Of a stretch of 64,000 nt of DNA, positions 53,294 to 61,671 are shown one piece after another; position 1 is the first letter of the stretch, and the number at the start of each line of letters is the position of its first letter. The position numbers were made by a program, and so were the translations under genes. The notes beneath the pieces are model-generated. The model did not search any database. It worked only from the letters and a program-made list of their open reading frames with translations, and was not told where the DNA came from. The stretch is from CAWGCA01 sp963820955 (lineage in GTDB: Bacteria > Pseudomonadota > Gammaproteobacteria > Chromatiales > Chromatiaceae), in contig CAWGCA010000034.1 in the NCBI GenBank assembly GCA_963820955.1, forward strand, positions 1 through 64,000, written 5' to 3'.

Positions 53294-54361
53294 TCAGGTG
53301 ATAATCCAGCCGTCTGCGTAGACCTGGGTATGGGCCGGATCGAAACGGATATGCGCCTTGTCTGTAGGAATCGACACGCCCTCAGGTACCAGCATCTTGA
53401 TGCTGTGATGATTGCAGCGGGTCTCGACAATGCGATGCCGGCCAATGTCATCGACCTTGGAAATCTCCACCGGCAGGCCGTCGGTTTCGAAACGAACGAA
53501 CTCCGGCCGCACACCGACTTCGATCTTGGTGCCGTCGGCCGAGGCCTCTATTGTGTCCGCGATGTCGATCTTATTCCCAAACAGACTGGGTGCCCCGCCG
53601 ACAATTTCACAAGGCAGCAGGTTCATTCCGGGCGAGCCGATAAAATGACCGACAAAGGTGTGTTTCGGCTTCTCGAACAGCTCCACCGGGGTACCTATCT
53701 GCACCACTAACCCGTCGTGCATAACCACCACCTTGTCGGCGAAGGTGAGTGCCTCGGTCTGATCGTGGGTGACATAAATCATGGTCACACCAACCTGCTG
53801 ATGCAGTTCCTTCAGTTTGGATCGCAGCTGCCATTTAAGGTGTGGATCGATCACCGTCAGAGGTTCGTCAAACATGATGACGTTTACGTCCTCGCGCACC
53901 AGTCCCCGGCCAAGCGATATCTTCTGCTTGCCATCAGCAGTAAGCCCGGAGGCGCGGTTTTTCAGGGAATCCTGCAGGTCGAGCATCTGCGCAATCTCCT
54001 GCACACGCTGATTTACCCTATCCGGGTCAACACCGCGATTGCGCAGCGGAAAGGCGAGATTGTCGAATACCGTCATGGTGTCGTACACCACGGGAAACTG
54101 AAACACCTGGGCGATGTCTCTCTTGTCCGACGGCAGATCGGTGACGTCCCGGTCGCCAAACAACACCCGGCCCTCGGTGGGTTCGAGCAGTCCGGAGATA
54201 ATGTTCAGCAGCGTGGTCTTGCCGCACCCGGAGGGGCCGAGCAGGGCGTAGGCGCCCCCGTCAGACCAGACAACGTCCAACCGTTTGAGCGCCCAGTCCG
54301 CCTCTGAGGCCGGGTGTCCGGTATAGCTGTGCCGTATTCCATCTAATGTAATCTTGGCCAT
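53294..54361 (-). CDS. glpT: Glycerol ABC transporter ATPase, GlpT-like (degenerate signature)
   Basis: From ATG 54361 this ATPase has 355 residues. Walker A GPSGCGKTTLLNI, Walker B VIMFDEPLTVID and switch His MIYVTHDQTEAL are normal. The ABC signature, expected as LSGGQ, reads ASGLTADGKQKISLGRGL, so it is degenerate. A TOBE-like domain follows (MNLLPCEIVGG onward). Together with GlpS it should form an unequal heterodimer. A longer ORF from 54412 would include the intergenic hairpin and is not used. Confidence 0.88.
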   Translation of the reverse strand: MAKITLDGIRHSYTGHPASEADWALKRLDVVWSDGGAYALLGPSGCGKTTLLNIISGLLEPTEGRVLFGDRDVTDLPSDKRDIAQVFQFPVVYDTMTVFDNLAFPLRNRGVDPDRVNQRVQEIAQMLDLQDSLKNRASGLTADGKQKISLGRGLVREDVNVIMFDEPLTVIDPHLKWQLRSKLKELHQQVGVTMIYVTHDQTEALTFADKVVVMHDGLVVQIGTPVELFEKPKHTFVGHFIGSPGMNLLPCEIVGGAPSLFGNKIDIADTIEASADGTKIEVGVRPEFVRFETDGLPVEISKVDDIGRHRIVETRCNHHSIKMLVPEGVSIPTDKAHIRFDPAHTQVYADGWIIT

Positions 54362-54391
54362 GTTTATTTCATGCTTGCCTATTACCGGTGC

Positions 54392-54407
54392 GCGCGGCGT
54401 GCCGCGC
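54392..54407. terminator. GC hairpin in the glpS-glpT spacer
   Basis: GCGCGG-CGTG-CCGCGC forms a perfect 6-bp stem in the 82-bp spacer between glpS and glpT. It could slow transcription or protect upstream RNA; it is not followed by a T run. Confidence 0.45.
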
Positions 54408-54443
54408 AGCAAATACGCTCGTGGAGCACCCTGAACCGGTCCC

Positions 54444-55511
54444 CTAGCCGTCGATCAGTCGCTCCTGGGCATCAAAGTAGAAGCAGTAATTCACCTGCAG
54501 GAATAACTCTACCCTGTCCCCTACTCCCAACCGATGAATGCCGTGGGAGAGTGAGACCCAGGTATCCTCGTCCACCCTGGCATGCACTACGCTCTCCGAA
54601 CCGCTGATCTCGGTAATCACTACCCGACCCTGCACCTTCACCGATTCCCCATCCCCTGCCATCAGGTTGATATGATGAGGACGGAAGCCGATGGTGTAGG
54701 GTCCATCGGGCAGATCGGCGTACCTTCCCTGTGCCATCCAACTCACTGTCGGGGAGTAATAAAATCGGTCGCCTTGTTTGCTGACTCTGGCGGTGTTGAT
54801 GGGTGGATCGGAAAAGACCCGGGCGCTGACTAAATCCTTCGGATGATGGTAGATGGAAGTAGTCGGTCCGAATTGAGTAACGCAACCCTGATGCATAGTG
54901 GCCGTGAACCCGCCCAGCAGCAATGCCTCCGCCGGTTCAGTGGTAGCGTAAACCACGGTGGCGCGGTTGTCCTGAAACAGCTTGGGCAATTCGTCGCGCA
55001 ATTCCTCTCGCAGCTTGTAGTCGAGATTGGCAAGTGGCTCATCCAGCAACACCAGATCGGCCCGTTTTACCAGGGCACGTGCCAATGCCGTGCGCTGTTG
55101 CTGCCCCCCCGACAGTTCGTCCGGCATGCGGTCCAGCATCGGTGTAAGCTTCAGCAGCTCAGCCACCTCGGCTACCCGTGATTTGATCTCTTTGGTGGAG
55201 GCCCGCATCACCCTCAAGGGGGAAGCGATATTCTCGTACACCGTAAAATTGGGGTAGTTGATGAACTGCTGGTACACCATGGCCACCTGGCGCTTCTGCA
55301 CGGGCACGCCGGTTACATTCCCTCCCTGGAACCATACTTCACCTGAAGTCGGTCGCTCTAGACCCGCCATCAAACGCAACAGGGTCGTCTTGCCTGACAG
55401 CGTCGTGCCCAGCAGGACATTGAAACGCCCCTCTTCCAGTTGCAGATCGGTTTCGTAGATATGGGTGTCTGCGCCAACCATCTTTGTTACGTTTTTTAGT
55501 TCTATGGCCAT
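54444..55511 (-). CDS. glpS: Glycerol ABC transporter ATPase, GlpS-like (no switch His)
   Basis: The 355-residue ATPase has Walker A LLGTTLSGKTTLLRL, an intact signature DELSGGQQQRTALARAL and Walker B LVLLDEPLANLD. The H-loop, usually YVTHDQ, reads VVYATTEPAEAL: the switch His is replaced by Thr. Hydrolysis at its own Walker site is therefore doubtful. The partner GlpT has the opposite defect. A C-terminal regulatory domain follows (PINTARVSKQ onward). The start is 144 bp after glpR; a hairpin fills part of this spacer. Confidence 0.88.
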   Translation of the reverse strand: MAIELKNVTKMVGADTHIYETDLQLEEGRFNVLLGTTLSGKTTLLRLMAGLERPTSGEVWFQGGNVTGVPVQKRQVAMVYQQFINYPNFTVYENIASPLRVMRASTKEIKSRVAEVAELLKLTPMLDRMPDELSGGQQQRTALARALVKRADLVLLDEPLANLDYKLREELRDELPKLFQDNRATVVYATTEPAEALLLGGFTATMHQGCVTQFGPTTSIYHHPKDLVSARVFSDPPINTARVSKQGDRFYYSPTVSWMAQGRYADLPDGPYTIGFRPHHINLMAGDGESVKVQGRVVITEISGSESVVHARVDEDTWVSLSHGIHRLGVGDRVELFLQVNYCFYFDAQERLIDG

Positions 55512-55610
55512 TTAGTCAATACCGAAACCGTTCAATCGATCAGTGACATGCTGGATTTTCCGAATCCTGGCCACCGGATAAGACCCGGTACAGACCCCGC
55601 CGGCATGATG

Positions 55611-55642
55611 TGGTTTCGAAAAAAGTACGCTTCTTGAAACCA
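55611..55642. terminator. Long hairpin in the glpR-glpS spacer
   Basis: TGGTTTC (55611-55617) pairs with GAAACCA (55636-55642); inner AAAAAAG/CTTCTT extends the stem around the loop TACG, with a 2-base bulge and one mismatch. It sits right after the glpR stop region on the minus strand and could reduce read-through into the transporter genes. Confidence 0.5.
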
Positions 55643-55655
55643 GCTCGTTGTAAAA

Positions 55656-56480
55656 TCAGAGCTCAGATTCACTGTCACCCTCCTCGCTTGCCTCCTGCTC
55701 CGGGCTGACGATTACCCTCACATGATGCTGCCTGCAGATATCGAGAAACTGTTGAGGCGGGGTTTTGTCGGTTATAAAAAAATCGACTTGGGACATATTG
55801 CCGATACGAATGGAGGCATTTCGCTGGAACTTGGATGAATCCGCCACCAGAATAACCGAGCGGGCGTTGGCGATAATAGTCTGGGCAACGCGAACTTCCC
55901 GCGGATCGTAATCCAGTACAGTGCCGTCTTCCTCTATGGAAGAGGTACCGATCACGGCATAGTCGACTTTGAACTGACTGATAAAATCAACCGTGGCATC
56001 CCCCACCACGCCCCCATCCTCCCGGCGCACTATCCCTCCGGCGATCATCACCCGTATCTTCTCGTAGGGGTGCAGTATGTTCACCACATTGATGTTGTTG
56101 GTGATCACCAGCAGACCGGCATGGCTGGTCAAATGCTGGGCCACCTGTTCGGTAGTGGTACCGATATTCACAAACAGGGAACTGTCGTCGGGTATGAGTT
56201 CGGCGGCCAATCTGCCGATAGCGACCTTCTCCTGAGCAAACAGCGACCGCCGCGCCTCGTAACCCAGGTTGGCCACCCCGTCATGTACGATCGCACCCCC
56301 ATGCACCCGCTGCAGGAAACCCAACTGACGCAGTTGGTTGAGATCGCGCCTTATCGTCTGCGGCGTAACCTCAAACCGTTCCGCCAGCGGCTCTACCTGC
56401 ACCTCACCCCGATTGCGGGCGTAGTTCAGTATTTCTCGCTGGCGAGCGTTTAAATCAGGCGCTTTGAGCGGATGATTCAC
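55656..56480 (-). CDS. glpR: DeoR-family repressor GlpR
   Basis: GlpR-type proteins repress glycerol genes and release DNA on binding glycerol-3-phosphate. The 274-residue product has an N-terminal DeoR helix-turn-helix (LNARQREILNYARNRGEVQV, FEVTPQTIRRDLNQLRQLG) and the sugar-phosphate-binding fold (SLFVNIGTTTEQVAQHL, ITNNINVVNIL, VMIAGGIVRREDGGVVGD). It is encoded between the binding protein and GlpS; hairpins lie on both sides. Its likely operators are in 58359-58926. The C-terminus has an unusually acidic tail (EQEASEEGDSESEL). Confidence 0.92.
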   Translation of the reverse strand: MNHPLKAPDLNARQREILNYARNRGEVQVEPLAERFEVTPQTIRRDLNQLRQLGFLQRVHGGAIVHDGVANLGYEARRSLFAQEKVAIGRLAAELIPDDSSLFVNIGTTTEQVAQHLTSHAGLLVITNNINVVNILHPYEKIRVMIAGGIVRREDGGVVGDATVDFISQFKVDYAVIGTSSIEEDGTVLDYDPREVRVAQTIIANARSVILVADSSKFQRNASIRIGNMSQVDFFITDKTPPQQFLDICRQHHVRVIVSPEQEASEEGDSESEL

Positions 56481-56511
56481 AGCGTCAGGGAATTCGATCC
56501 GGTAAGTCCGC

Positions 56512-56532
56512 CAACAGCGAAGGCTGCTGTTG
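56512..56532. terminator. Hairpin 1 in the glpV-glpR spacer
   Basis: CAACAGC-GAAGGCT-GCTGTTG is a perfect 7-bp stem with a 7-base loop, just upstream of glpR. It may affect glpR translation or separate the two transcripts. Confidence 0.5.
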
Positions 56533-56557
56533 ACGGGAGGAAAACGAAGAGAAGGTT

Positions 56558-56584
56558 GGGGAGAGCACTGTCTGTGCCCTCCCC
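56558..56584. terminator. Hairpin 2 in the glpV-glpR spacer (strong)
   Basis: GGGGAG (56558-56563) and CTCCCC (56579-56584), with inner GCAC/GTGC and one mismatch, make a strong stem with loop TGTCT about 35 bp after the glpV stop. On the minus strand it is followed by AACCTTCTCTTCGTTTTCC. Hairpins of this kind after binding-protein genes often stabilise the upstream message so that the binding protein is made in excess. Confidence 0.55.
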
Positions 56585-56618
56585 GATACTTCCCGGTTCA
56601 ATCACTACAAGTCGCCAG

Positions 56619-58358
56619 CTAGCTGGATTCCTGCCAGCGTTTTACCAGTTCGTCGTAGTCGATGGTCTCCCCTTGCGGTTTTTCGTTGTCAAGCTTGGCC
56701 TTTGGCGAACCCGCCTTCTTGAGCCAGACAGCAGGGTCTTGCTCCTCATTCAGACGGGGACCGCAGCCTCCATAGATCTTGGCCTTTTCGTCCGCCGACT
56801 GCATGCGCGCCATGGTTTGATCCATTTCCGACGCCAGCCGGTCCATCGCCTGCTGCGGGGTAAAGGCACCGGAGTTGACATCACCGATCTGCTGCCACCA
56901 GATCTGGGCCAGCTTCGGATAGTCGGGCACGTTCACACCGGTAGGCGTCCAGCGCACCCGATCCGGGGAACGGTAGAACTCAACCAGGCCACCCAGCTTG
57001 GGTGCACGCTCGGTGAAGGAGGCATCACGGATGTCGCTGTCTCGTATCGGGGTCAGGCCGACATGGGTCTTTTTGAGGGAAACCGTTTTGGCGACAACGA
57101 ACTGGGCGTAAAGCCAGGCCGCCTTGCGGCGCTCGATCGGTGTTGATTCGAACAGGGTCCAGGAGCCGGCGTCCTGATAGCCCAGCTTCTGACCCTCTAC
57201 CCAATAGGGACCGTGGGGTGAAGGGGCCATACGCCAGAGGGGATTCCCCTCATCATCGACGGTGTTGTTGCCTTCACTCTTGGGGGCCACCATGGAGGAG
57301 GTGAATGCCGTGTACCAGAAGATCTGCTGTGCGACATTGCCCTGGGAGAGCGCGGGCAGCGACTGATAGAAGTCGTAACTGGCCGCCCCTGGGGGCGCGT
57401 ATTTGCGCAGCCACTCATCCCATTTCCGGATGGCGTACACCGCCGCCGGCCCGTTGGCCGCACCACCGCGGGAGACAGAGGCGCCGGCCGGATTACAGGA
57501 ATCCTTCTCCATGCGGATACCCCACTCGTCAACCGGACGGCCGTTGGGCAGGCCCTTGTCGCCGGCACCGGCCATGGAGAGCCAGGCATCTGTCATACGC
57601 CAGCCAAGATCCGGGGCGCGCTTGCCGTAGTCCATATGGCCATACACACGGACGCCGTCGATCTCCTTGACATGGACAGAGAAGAATTCAGCGATGTCTT
57701 CATAGGCCGACCAATTGACCGGCACACCGAGATCATAGCCATAGATCTCCTTGAATTTCTTTTTCAGGTCATCGCGGTTAAACCAGTCGTAGCGAAACCA
57801 GTAGAGATTGGCGAACTGCTGATCGGGCAACTGGTAAAGTTTGCCATCGGGGCCGGTGGTAAAGGATTTACCCATGAAGTCATCTACATCCAGCATCGGA
57901 TTGGTGACGTCTTTGCCCTCGCCTTCCATCCAGTCGGTGAGATTGACCGCCAACTGTAATCGTGAGTGGGTGCCGATCAGGTCAGAGTCGTTGATATAGG
58001 CATCGTACAGATTCCGCTTGGTCTGCATCTGTGTTTGCACCGCCTGCACCACCTCACCTTCACCCAGAAGCTGATGGTTCACCTTGATGCCGGTGATCTC
58101 CTCGAAGGCCTTGGTCAGCGTCTTGGACTCGTACTCGTGGGTTGGAATGGTTTCGGACAGGACATTGATCTCCATTCCCTTGAATGGTTCCGCGGCCTTG
58201 ATGAACCACTCCATCTCGTCCATCTGCTGCTGTTGACTCAAGGTTGATGGCTGGAACTCCGAGTTAATCCATTTTTCCGCCTCGGCCTTTCCCGCAAACA
58301 CCCCCGGCGATACGCCCAACGAAACGGCTGCTATCGCAATGGCAATTCTGGTCTTCAT
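56619..58358 (-). CDS. glpV: Glycerol-binding periplasmic protein, GlpV-like
   Basis: The 579-residue protein starts with a signal peptide (MKTRIAIAIAAVSLGVSPGV, then FAGKAEA) and matches the long extracellular binding proteins of glycerol ABC importers. INVLSETIPTHEYESKTLTK, GIKVNHQLLGEGEVVQAVQT, QLPDQQFANLYWFRYDWFNR and DAGSWTLFESTPIERRKAAW are characteristic. It is larger than typical 400-residue binding proteins because of family insertions. It is the first gene of the operon, with an AGGAG site before the ATG. The substrate is inferred from the neighbours. Confidence 0.9.
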   Translation of the reverse strand: MKTRIAIAIAAVSLGVSPGVFAGKAEAEKWINSEFQPSTLSQQQQMDEMEWFIKAAEPFKGMEINVLSETIPTHEYESKTLTKAFEEITGIKVNHQLLGEGEVVQAVQTQMQTKRNLYDAYINDSDLIGTHSRLQLAVNLTDWMEGEGKDVTNPMLDVDDFMGKSFTTGPDGKLYQLPDQQFANLYWFRYDWFNRDDLKKKFKEIYGYDLGVPVNWSAYEDIAEFFSVHVKEIDGVRVYGHMDYGKRAPDLGWRMTDAWLSMAGAGDKGLPNGRPVDEWGIRMEKDSCNPAGASVSRGGAANGPAAVYAIRKWDEWLRKYAPPGAASYDFYQSLPALSQGNVAQQIFWYTAFTSSMVAPKSEGNNTVDDEGNPLWRMAPSPHGPYWVEGQKLGYQDAGSWTLFESTPIERRKAAWLYAQFVVAKTVSLKKTHVGLTPIRDSDIRDASFTERAPKLGGLVEFYRSPDRVRWTPTGVNVPDYPKLAQIWWQQIGDVNSGAFTPQQAMDRLASEMDQTMARMQSADEKAKIYGGCGPRLNEEQDPAVWLKKAGSPKAKLDNEKPQGETIDYDELVKRWQESS

Positions 58359-58389
58359 TCGACTCTCCTCAGCGCCTTTTATCAGGTCA

Positions 58390-58476
58390 TGAATGTTCGA
58401 TATTAGCAGAAGATTTGTTTATTTTCCGATTTATTCCTGATCGTATGAGCATAGTTATTTTAAATACGAACATTCA
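58390..58476. promoter_or_regulatory. Candidate GlpR half-sites as a widely spaced inverted repeat
   Basis: TGAATGTTCG (58390-58399) and CGAACATTCA (58467-58476) are exact inverted copies 67 bp apart. The core ATGTTCG/CGAACAT equals the half-site of the E. coli GlpR operator as I remember it (ATGTTCG-N4-CGAACAT). Each half-site has only a weak partner at the normal spacing. They flank the AT-rich stretch where the glpV promoter probably lies, and two separated sites would suit repression by looping. Confidence 0.6.
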
Positions 58477-58786
58477 CTAATCGACTAATCTGACGATTTT
58501 TTCGATCAATGCGCATCGATTCAGTAGCATTGCCCGGCCTGCAAACGGCCCCATCCCTTTCCCGTCTGCGAGGCCTCCCTGCCCCTGCCTGTGGAGTCAC
58601 AGCAGCAGCCAATACAATAATATTTGTTTTTTTTCTTATAGTTACTGTATTTTTATGCTGAAAATAGACAGCCGAATCGCTTTGCTATCAAATTACCCGC
58701 CAGCTGGAATACGACAATGGATTCGGTAATAATAGTTCTCTGACGGCCGGAGAGAGAACGAACAACGGCTTTAAAATGAACACAAT

Positions 58787-58811
58787 GCATGTTCTTTTTA
58801 TGGAAACATGC
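58787..58811. promoter_or_regulatory. Inverted repeat upstream of glpK
   Basis: GCATGTT (58787-58793) and AACATGC (58805-58811), 11 bp apart, form an exact inverted repeat about 115 bp before glpK. It resembles the outer part of a GlpR site with longer spacing and is a second operator candidate, perhaps for glpK. Confidence 0.4.
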
Positions 58812-58926
58812 GAAACTTTCTGATTCTGGAATCGCCGCGTCCGCTTTGGCCGGAAAGAACGGCTGCTGCCGGCGCCCGAATCCACAAACCCCTTTTATCT
58901 CATGCACCTAATGCGGGAGGCGAGCC

Positions 58927-60411
58927 ATGGCGGATCAACCACTGATTCTCAGCATCGATCAGGGAACCACCAGTTCCCGCGCCATCCTGTTCGAGAAAGA
59001 CGGGCGATCCGCTTTCGTTGCACAACGGGAATTCCGCCAGATCTTTCCCGACTCCGGCTGGGTCGAGCACGACCCTGAAGAGATCTGGGCGACCACGCTG
59101 ACCGTATGCCGGGAAGCGATGCAGGCCAGCCGGGATATGGGACGCCGGGTTGCCGCCATCGGCATCACCAATCAGCGGGAAACCACTCTGGTGTGGGATA
59201 GAAACAGCGGCAAGACCGTCTACAATGCGATCGTCTGGCAGGACCGCCGTACCGCCCCCTTCTGCACCGAATTGCGGGACGCCGGCCATGAACCGCGCAT
59301 CACGGAGAAAACCGGATTGCTGCTCGACCCCTATTTCTCCGGCACCAAGGTCTCCTGGATCCTGGATAACGTGGAGGGTGCTCGCGCCAGCGCCGACAAT
59401 GGAGATCTTGTCTTCGGTACCATTGACAGTTTTCTGTTGTGGCGGTTGACCGGAGGAAAGGTACATGCCACGGATGCGACCAATGCCGCCCGCACCCTGA
59501 TGTACAACATCCACGACAACCGGTGGGATGAGGAGATGCTCGCACTGCTGCGGATACCCGCTTCCATGCTGCCCGAAGTGAAGGACTGCAGTGCCGATTT
59601 CGGCTGGTGCTCGCCCGATTTGCTGGGGGAGGCCCTTCCCATCTGCGGCATCGCCGGGGACCAGCAGGCGTCAACCCTCGGCCAGGCCTGCTTCGAGCCC
59701 GGTATGATCAAAAGCACCTACGGCACTGGATGTTTTGTGCTGTTGAACACCGGCGACCAGGCCGTTGCTTCGAAAAACAAACTGCTTACCACCATCGCCT
59801 ATCGACTCGATGGGAAAACCACCTACGCCATCGAGGGGTCCATATTCATTGCCGGTGCCGCCGTACAGTGGCTGCGAGATGGCCTCGAGCTGATCAAATC
59901 GGCGCAGGAGACAGAGGCCCTTGCGGCCAGCCTGGAGAGCAATCGAGGCGTCTATCTGGTACCCGCATTCACCGGCCTCGGTGCCCCTTACTGGGATGCC
60001 TATGCCCGCGGCGCCCTGTTCGGCTTGACCCGTGACGTGGGCGTAAAAGAGATCGTGCGCGCCACACTCGAATCCGTCTGTTACCAGACCCACGACCTGT
60101 TCGATGCCATGGTCGAGGATGGCGTGCAGCCAACCCACCTGCGGGTCGACGGCGGCATGGTTAGAAACAACTGGCTGGCCCAGTTTCTGGCGGATATTCT
60201 TGGTATCACCGTACAGCGCCCCAGACAGACAGAGACGACCGCGCTGGGAGCAGCCTATCTGGCCGGACTGCAATGCGGTGTCTACGACTCGTTTGAGGAG
60301 CTGAGCCAAAACTGGCAGCAGGAAGCGGAATTCACTCCGACGCTGAAAGCCAGCGCGCGAGACACATTGATCGCGGGCTGGAGGGATGCCGTGAACCGGG
60401 TGCGAAGTTGA
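58927..60411 (+). CDS. glpK: Glycerol kinase
   Basis: GlpK phosphorylates imported glycerol to glycerol-3-phosphate. The 494-residue protein has LSIDQGTTSSRAILFEKDG (N-terminal ATPase motif), NQRETTLVWDRNSGKTVY, IKSTYGTGCFVLLNTG, VDGGMVRNNWLAQFLADIL and the FGGY end TTALGAAYLAGL. GGGAGG precedes the ATG. It is divergent from the importer operon, so the whole regulon can be controlled from one intergenic region. Confidence 0.97.
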   Translation: MADQPLILSIDQGTTSSRAILFEKDGRSAFVAQREFRQIFPDSGWVEHDPEEIWATTLTVCREAMQASRDMGRRVAAIGITNQRETTLVWDRNSGKTVYNAIVWQDRRTAPFCTELRDAGHEPRITEKTGLLLDPYFSGTKVSWILDNVEGARASADNGDLVFGTIDSFLLWRLTGGKVHATDATNAARTLMYNIHDNRWDEEMLALLRIPASMLPEVKDCSADFGWCSPDLLGEALPICGIAGDQQASTLGQACFEPGMIKSTYGTGCFVLLNTGDQAVASKNKLLTTIAYRLDGKTTYAIEGSIFIAGAAVQWLRDGLELIKSAQETEALAASLESNRGVYLVPAFTGLGAPYWDAYARGALFGLTRDVGVKEIVRATLESVCYQTHDLFDAMVEDGVQPTHLRVDGGMVRNNWLAQFLADILGITVQRPRQTETTALGAAYLAGLQCGVYDSFEELSQNWQQEAEFTPTLKASARDTLIAGWRDAVNRVRS

Positions 60412-60434
60412 TCGATGGAGGAACGCCCGGCCCC

Positions 60435-61250
60435 ATGCACGACTTACTGATCAGGCCCCAGTTTCCCCGCTCCAACCGGTATGAACCCGACTGGGTGCTG
60501 GCAAACAACATGGGGCCTCATCCACTCTGGTTGCTGGAGTGGTTGACGAATGCGATAGAGATGCGGCCCGCCATGCGCGTACTGGACCTTGGCTGCGGCA
60601 AGGCCCTGACCAGCATCTTTCTGGCCAGAGAGTTCGATGCGCAAGTCTACGCGGTCGATCTCTGGACCCCGCCGGATGACAACTGGAGCAGAATTCTGGA
60701 GGCAGGAGTCGAGCAGCGGGTGACGCCGCTTCGCAGCGAGGCCCACGCACTGCCTTTCGCCAACGGATATTTCGACCTGATCCTGAGTGTGGATGCTTAT
60801 CAGTACTTCGGCACCGACCTGATCTATCTCCACTATCTCAGCCGGTTCCTGCGCCCGGGAGGAGAATTGGGCATCGTGATGCCGGGACTGCTCCGGCCTT
60901 TTGCTGATGACGCTATCCCTGCCCACCTGACCGAAGCGCAGGCCAACGGAAAAGTCTTCTGGGAGGATGAATGTATCACCTTCCAGACCGTGGACTGGTG
61001 GCACAAGCTGTTTCGGCAATGCCCCCGGATCGAGCTGAAACTTGCCGACACCCTCGCCGACGGCTGGCAGCTCTGGCGCGATTTCGAACAGGCCCTGGAG
61101 CAATCAGGTAAAAACGTTTTTCCGTCGGATGCGGAAACACTGGAAAGAGATGCGGGACGCTACCTAGGTTTCGTTCGCCTGCTGGCCGGGCGCAGTCAGG
61201 CGGCAGGCTACAACCTGTACGACCCCGCTCTGCTGGCGACGATCGGGTAG
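60435..61250 (+). CDS. SAM-dependent methyltransferase next to glpK
   Basis: From ATG 60435 (with GGAGGAA upstream) the protein has 271 residues. MRVLDLGCGKALTSIFLA is motif I of class I methyltransferases; YAVDLWTPPD and FDLILSVDAYQYF follow. The substrate is unknown; a cyclopropane- or small-molecule-type enzyme is possible. An in-frame TTG start at 60408 overlaps the glpK stop. The 23-bp spacing suggests co-transcription with glpK, which is not a usual pairing. Confidence 0.85.
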   Translation: MHDLLIRPQFPRSNRYEPDWVLANNMGPHPLWLLEWLTNAIEMRPAMRVLDLGCGKALTSIFLAREFDAQVYAVDLWTPPDDNWSRILEAGVEQRVTPLRSEAHALPFANGYFDLILSVDAYQYFGTDLIYLHYLSRFLRPGGELGIVMPGLLRPFADDAIPAHLTEAQANGKVFWEDECITFQTVDWWHKLFRQCPRIELKLADTLADGWQLWRDFEQALEQSGKNVFPSDAETLERDAGRYLGFVRLLAGRSQAAGYNLYDPALLATIG

Positions 61251-61266
61251 AGCGCGGAATTGACCC

Positions 61267-61671
61267 TCACCGCCGGTAAGGCCAGTTCCTGCGCTGCATC
61301 TGCAGGCGCTGTTGCAGCGCGCCCTGCTCGCGACGGAAGCGCTGCAGTTGCAGATTCTGTCGACGTGGACTGTCGATTAGAGATGCACTTCCCTGGCGCT
61401 GGCTAAGGGCCGACTGTTCATGTCGCTGCCGATCCTGCAGGGCTTGAAGATACTGCTTCTGCTGGCGGAATTTTTGCTTCGATGACCACTGCTGCGACTG
61501 GGACAGCGGCGCGCTGCGCAGCGCATCCTGCCGTTGACGCTGCTTGAGCTGACTCAGTTGATCGGCGTTGAGCTGTTGCAGGCGCAGCCAGCTGTCGCCG
61601 GCCTGGGCCGATGTAACGCCGATAAGAACCGCGCAGGCGCAAAGCAAACCGGCCAGCGGGCGCCGGTTCAT
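61267..61671 (-). CDS. Exported Gln/Arg-rich protein of unknown function
   Basis: The 134-residue protein has a signal peptide (PLAGLLCACAVLIGVTSAQA) and a mature part made of Gln, Arg and Leu (LRLQQLNADQLSQLKQRQ, RRQNLQLQRFRREQGALQQR), likely a long helix or coiled coil in the periplasm. I do not recognise the family. It overlaps the next upstream small gene by 4 bp (ATGA), and the two are probably co-translated. Confidence 0.65.
   Translation of the reverse strand: MNRRPLAGLLCACAVLIGVTSAQAGDSWLRLQQLNADQLSQLKQRQRQDALRSAPLSQSQQWSSKQKFRQQKQYLQALQDRQRHEQSALSQRQGSASLIDSPRRQNLQLQRFRREQGALQQRLQMQRRNWPYRR

Larger units (their letters stand above)
58359..58926. promoter_or_regulatory. Divergent glpV/glpK control region
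   Basis: This 568-bp gene-free region separates the divergent glycerol operon and glpK. It is AT-rich at 58400-58480 and at 58610-58670, both good places for promoters, but I cannot assign exact -35/-10 boxes. It holds two inverted-repeat structures listed separately. I see no convincing small ORF or RNA gene. Confidence 0.7.
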
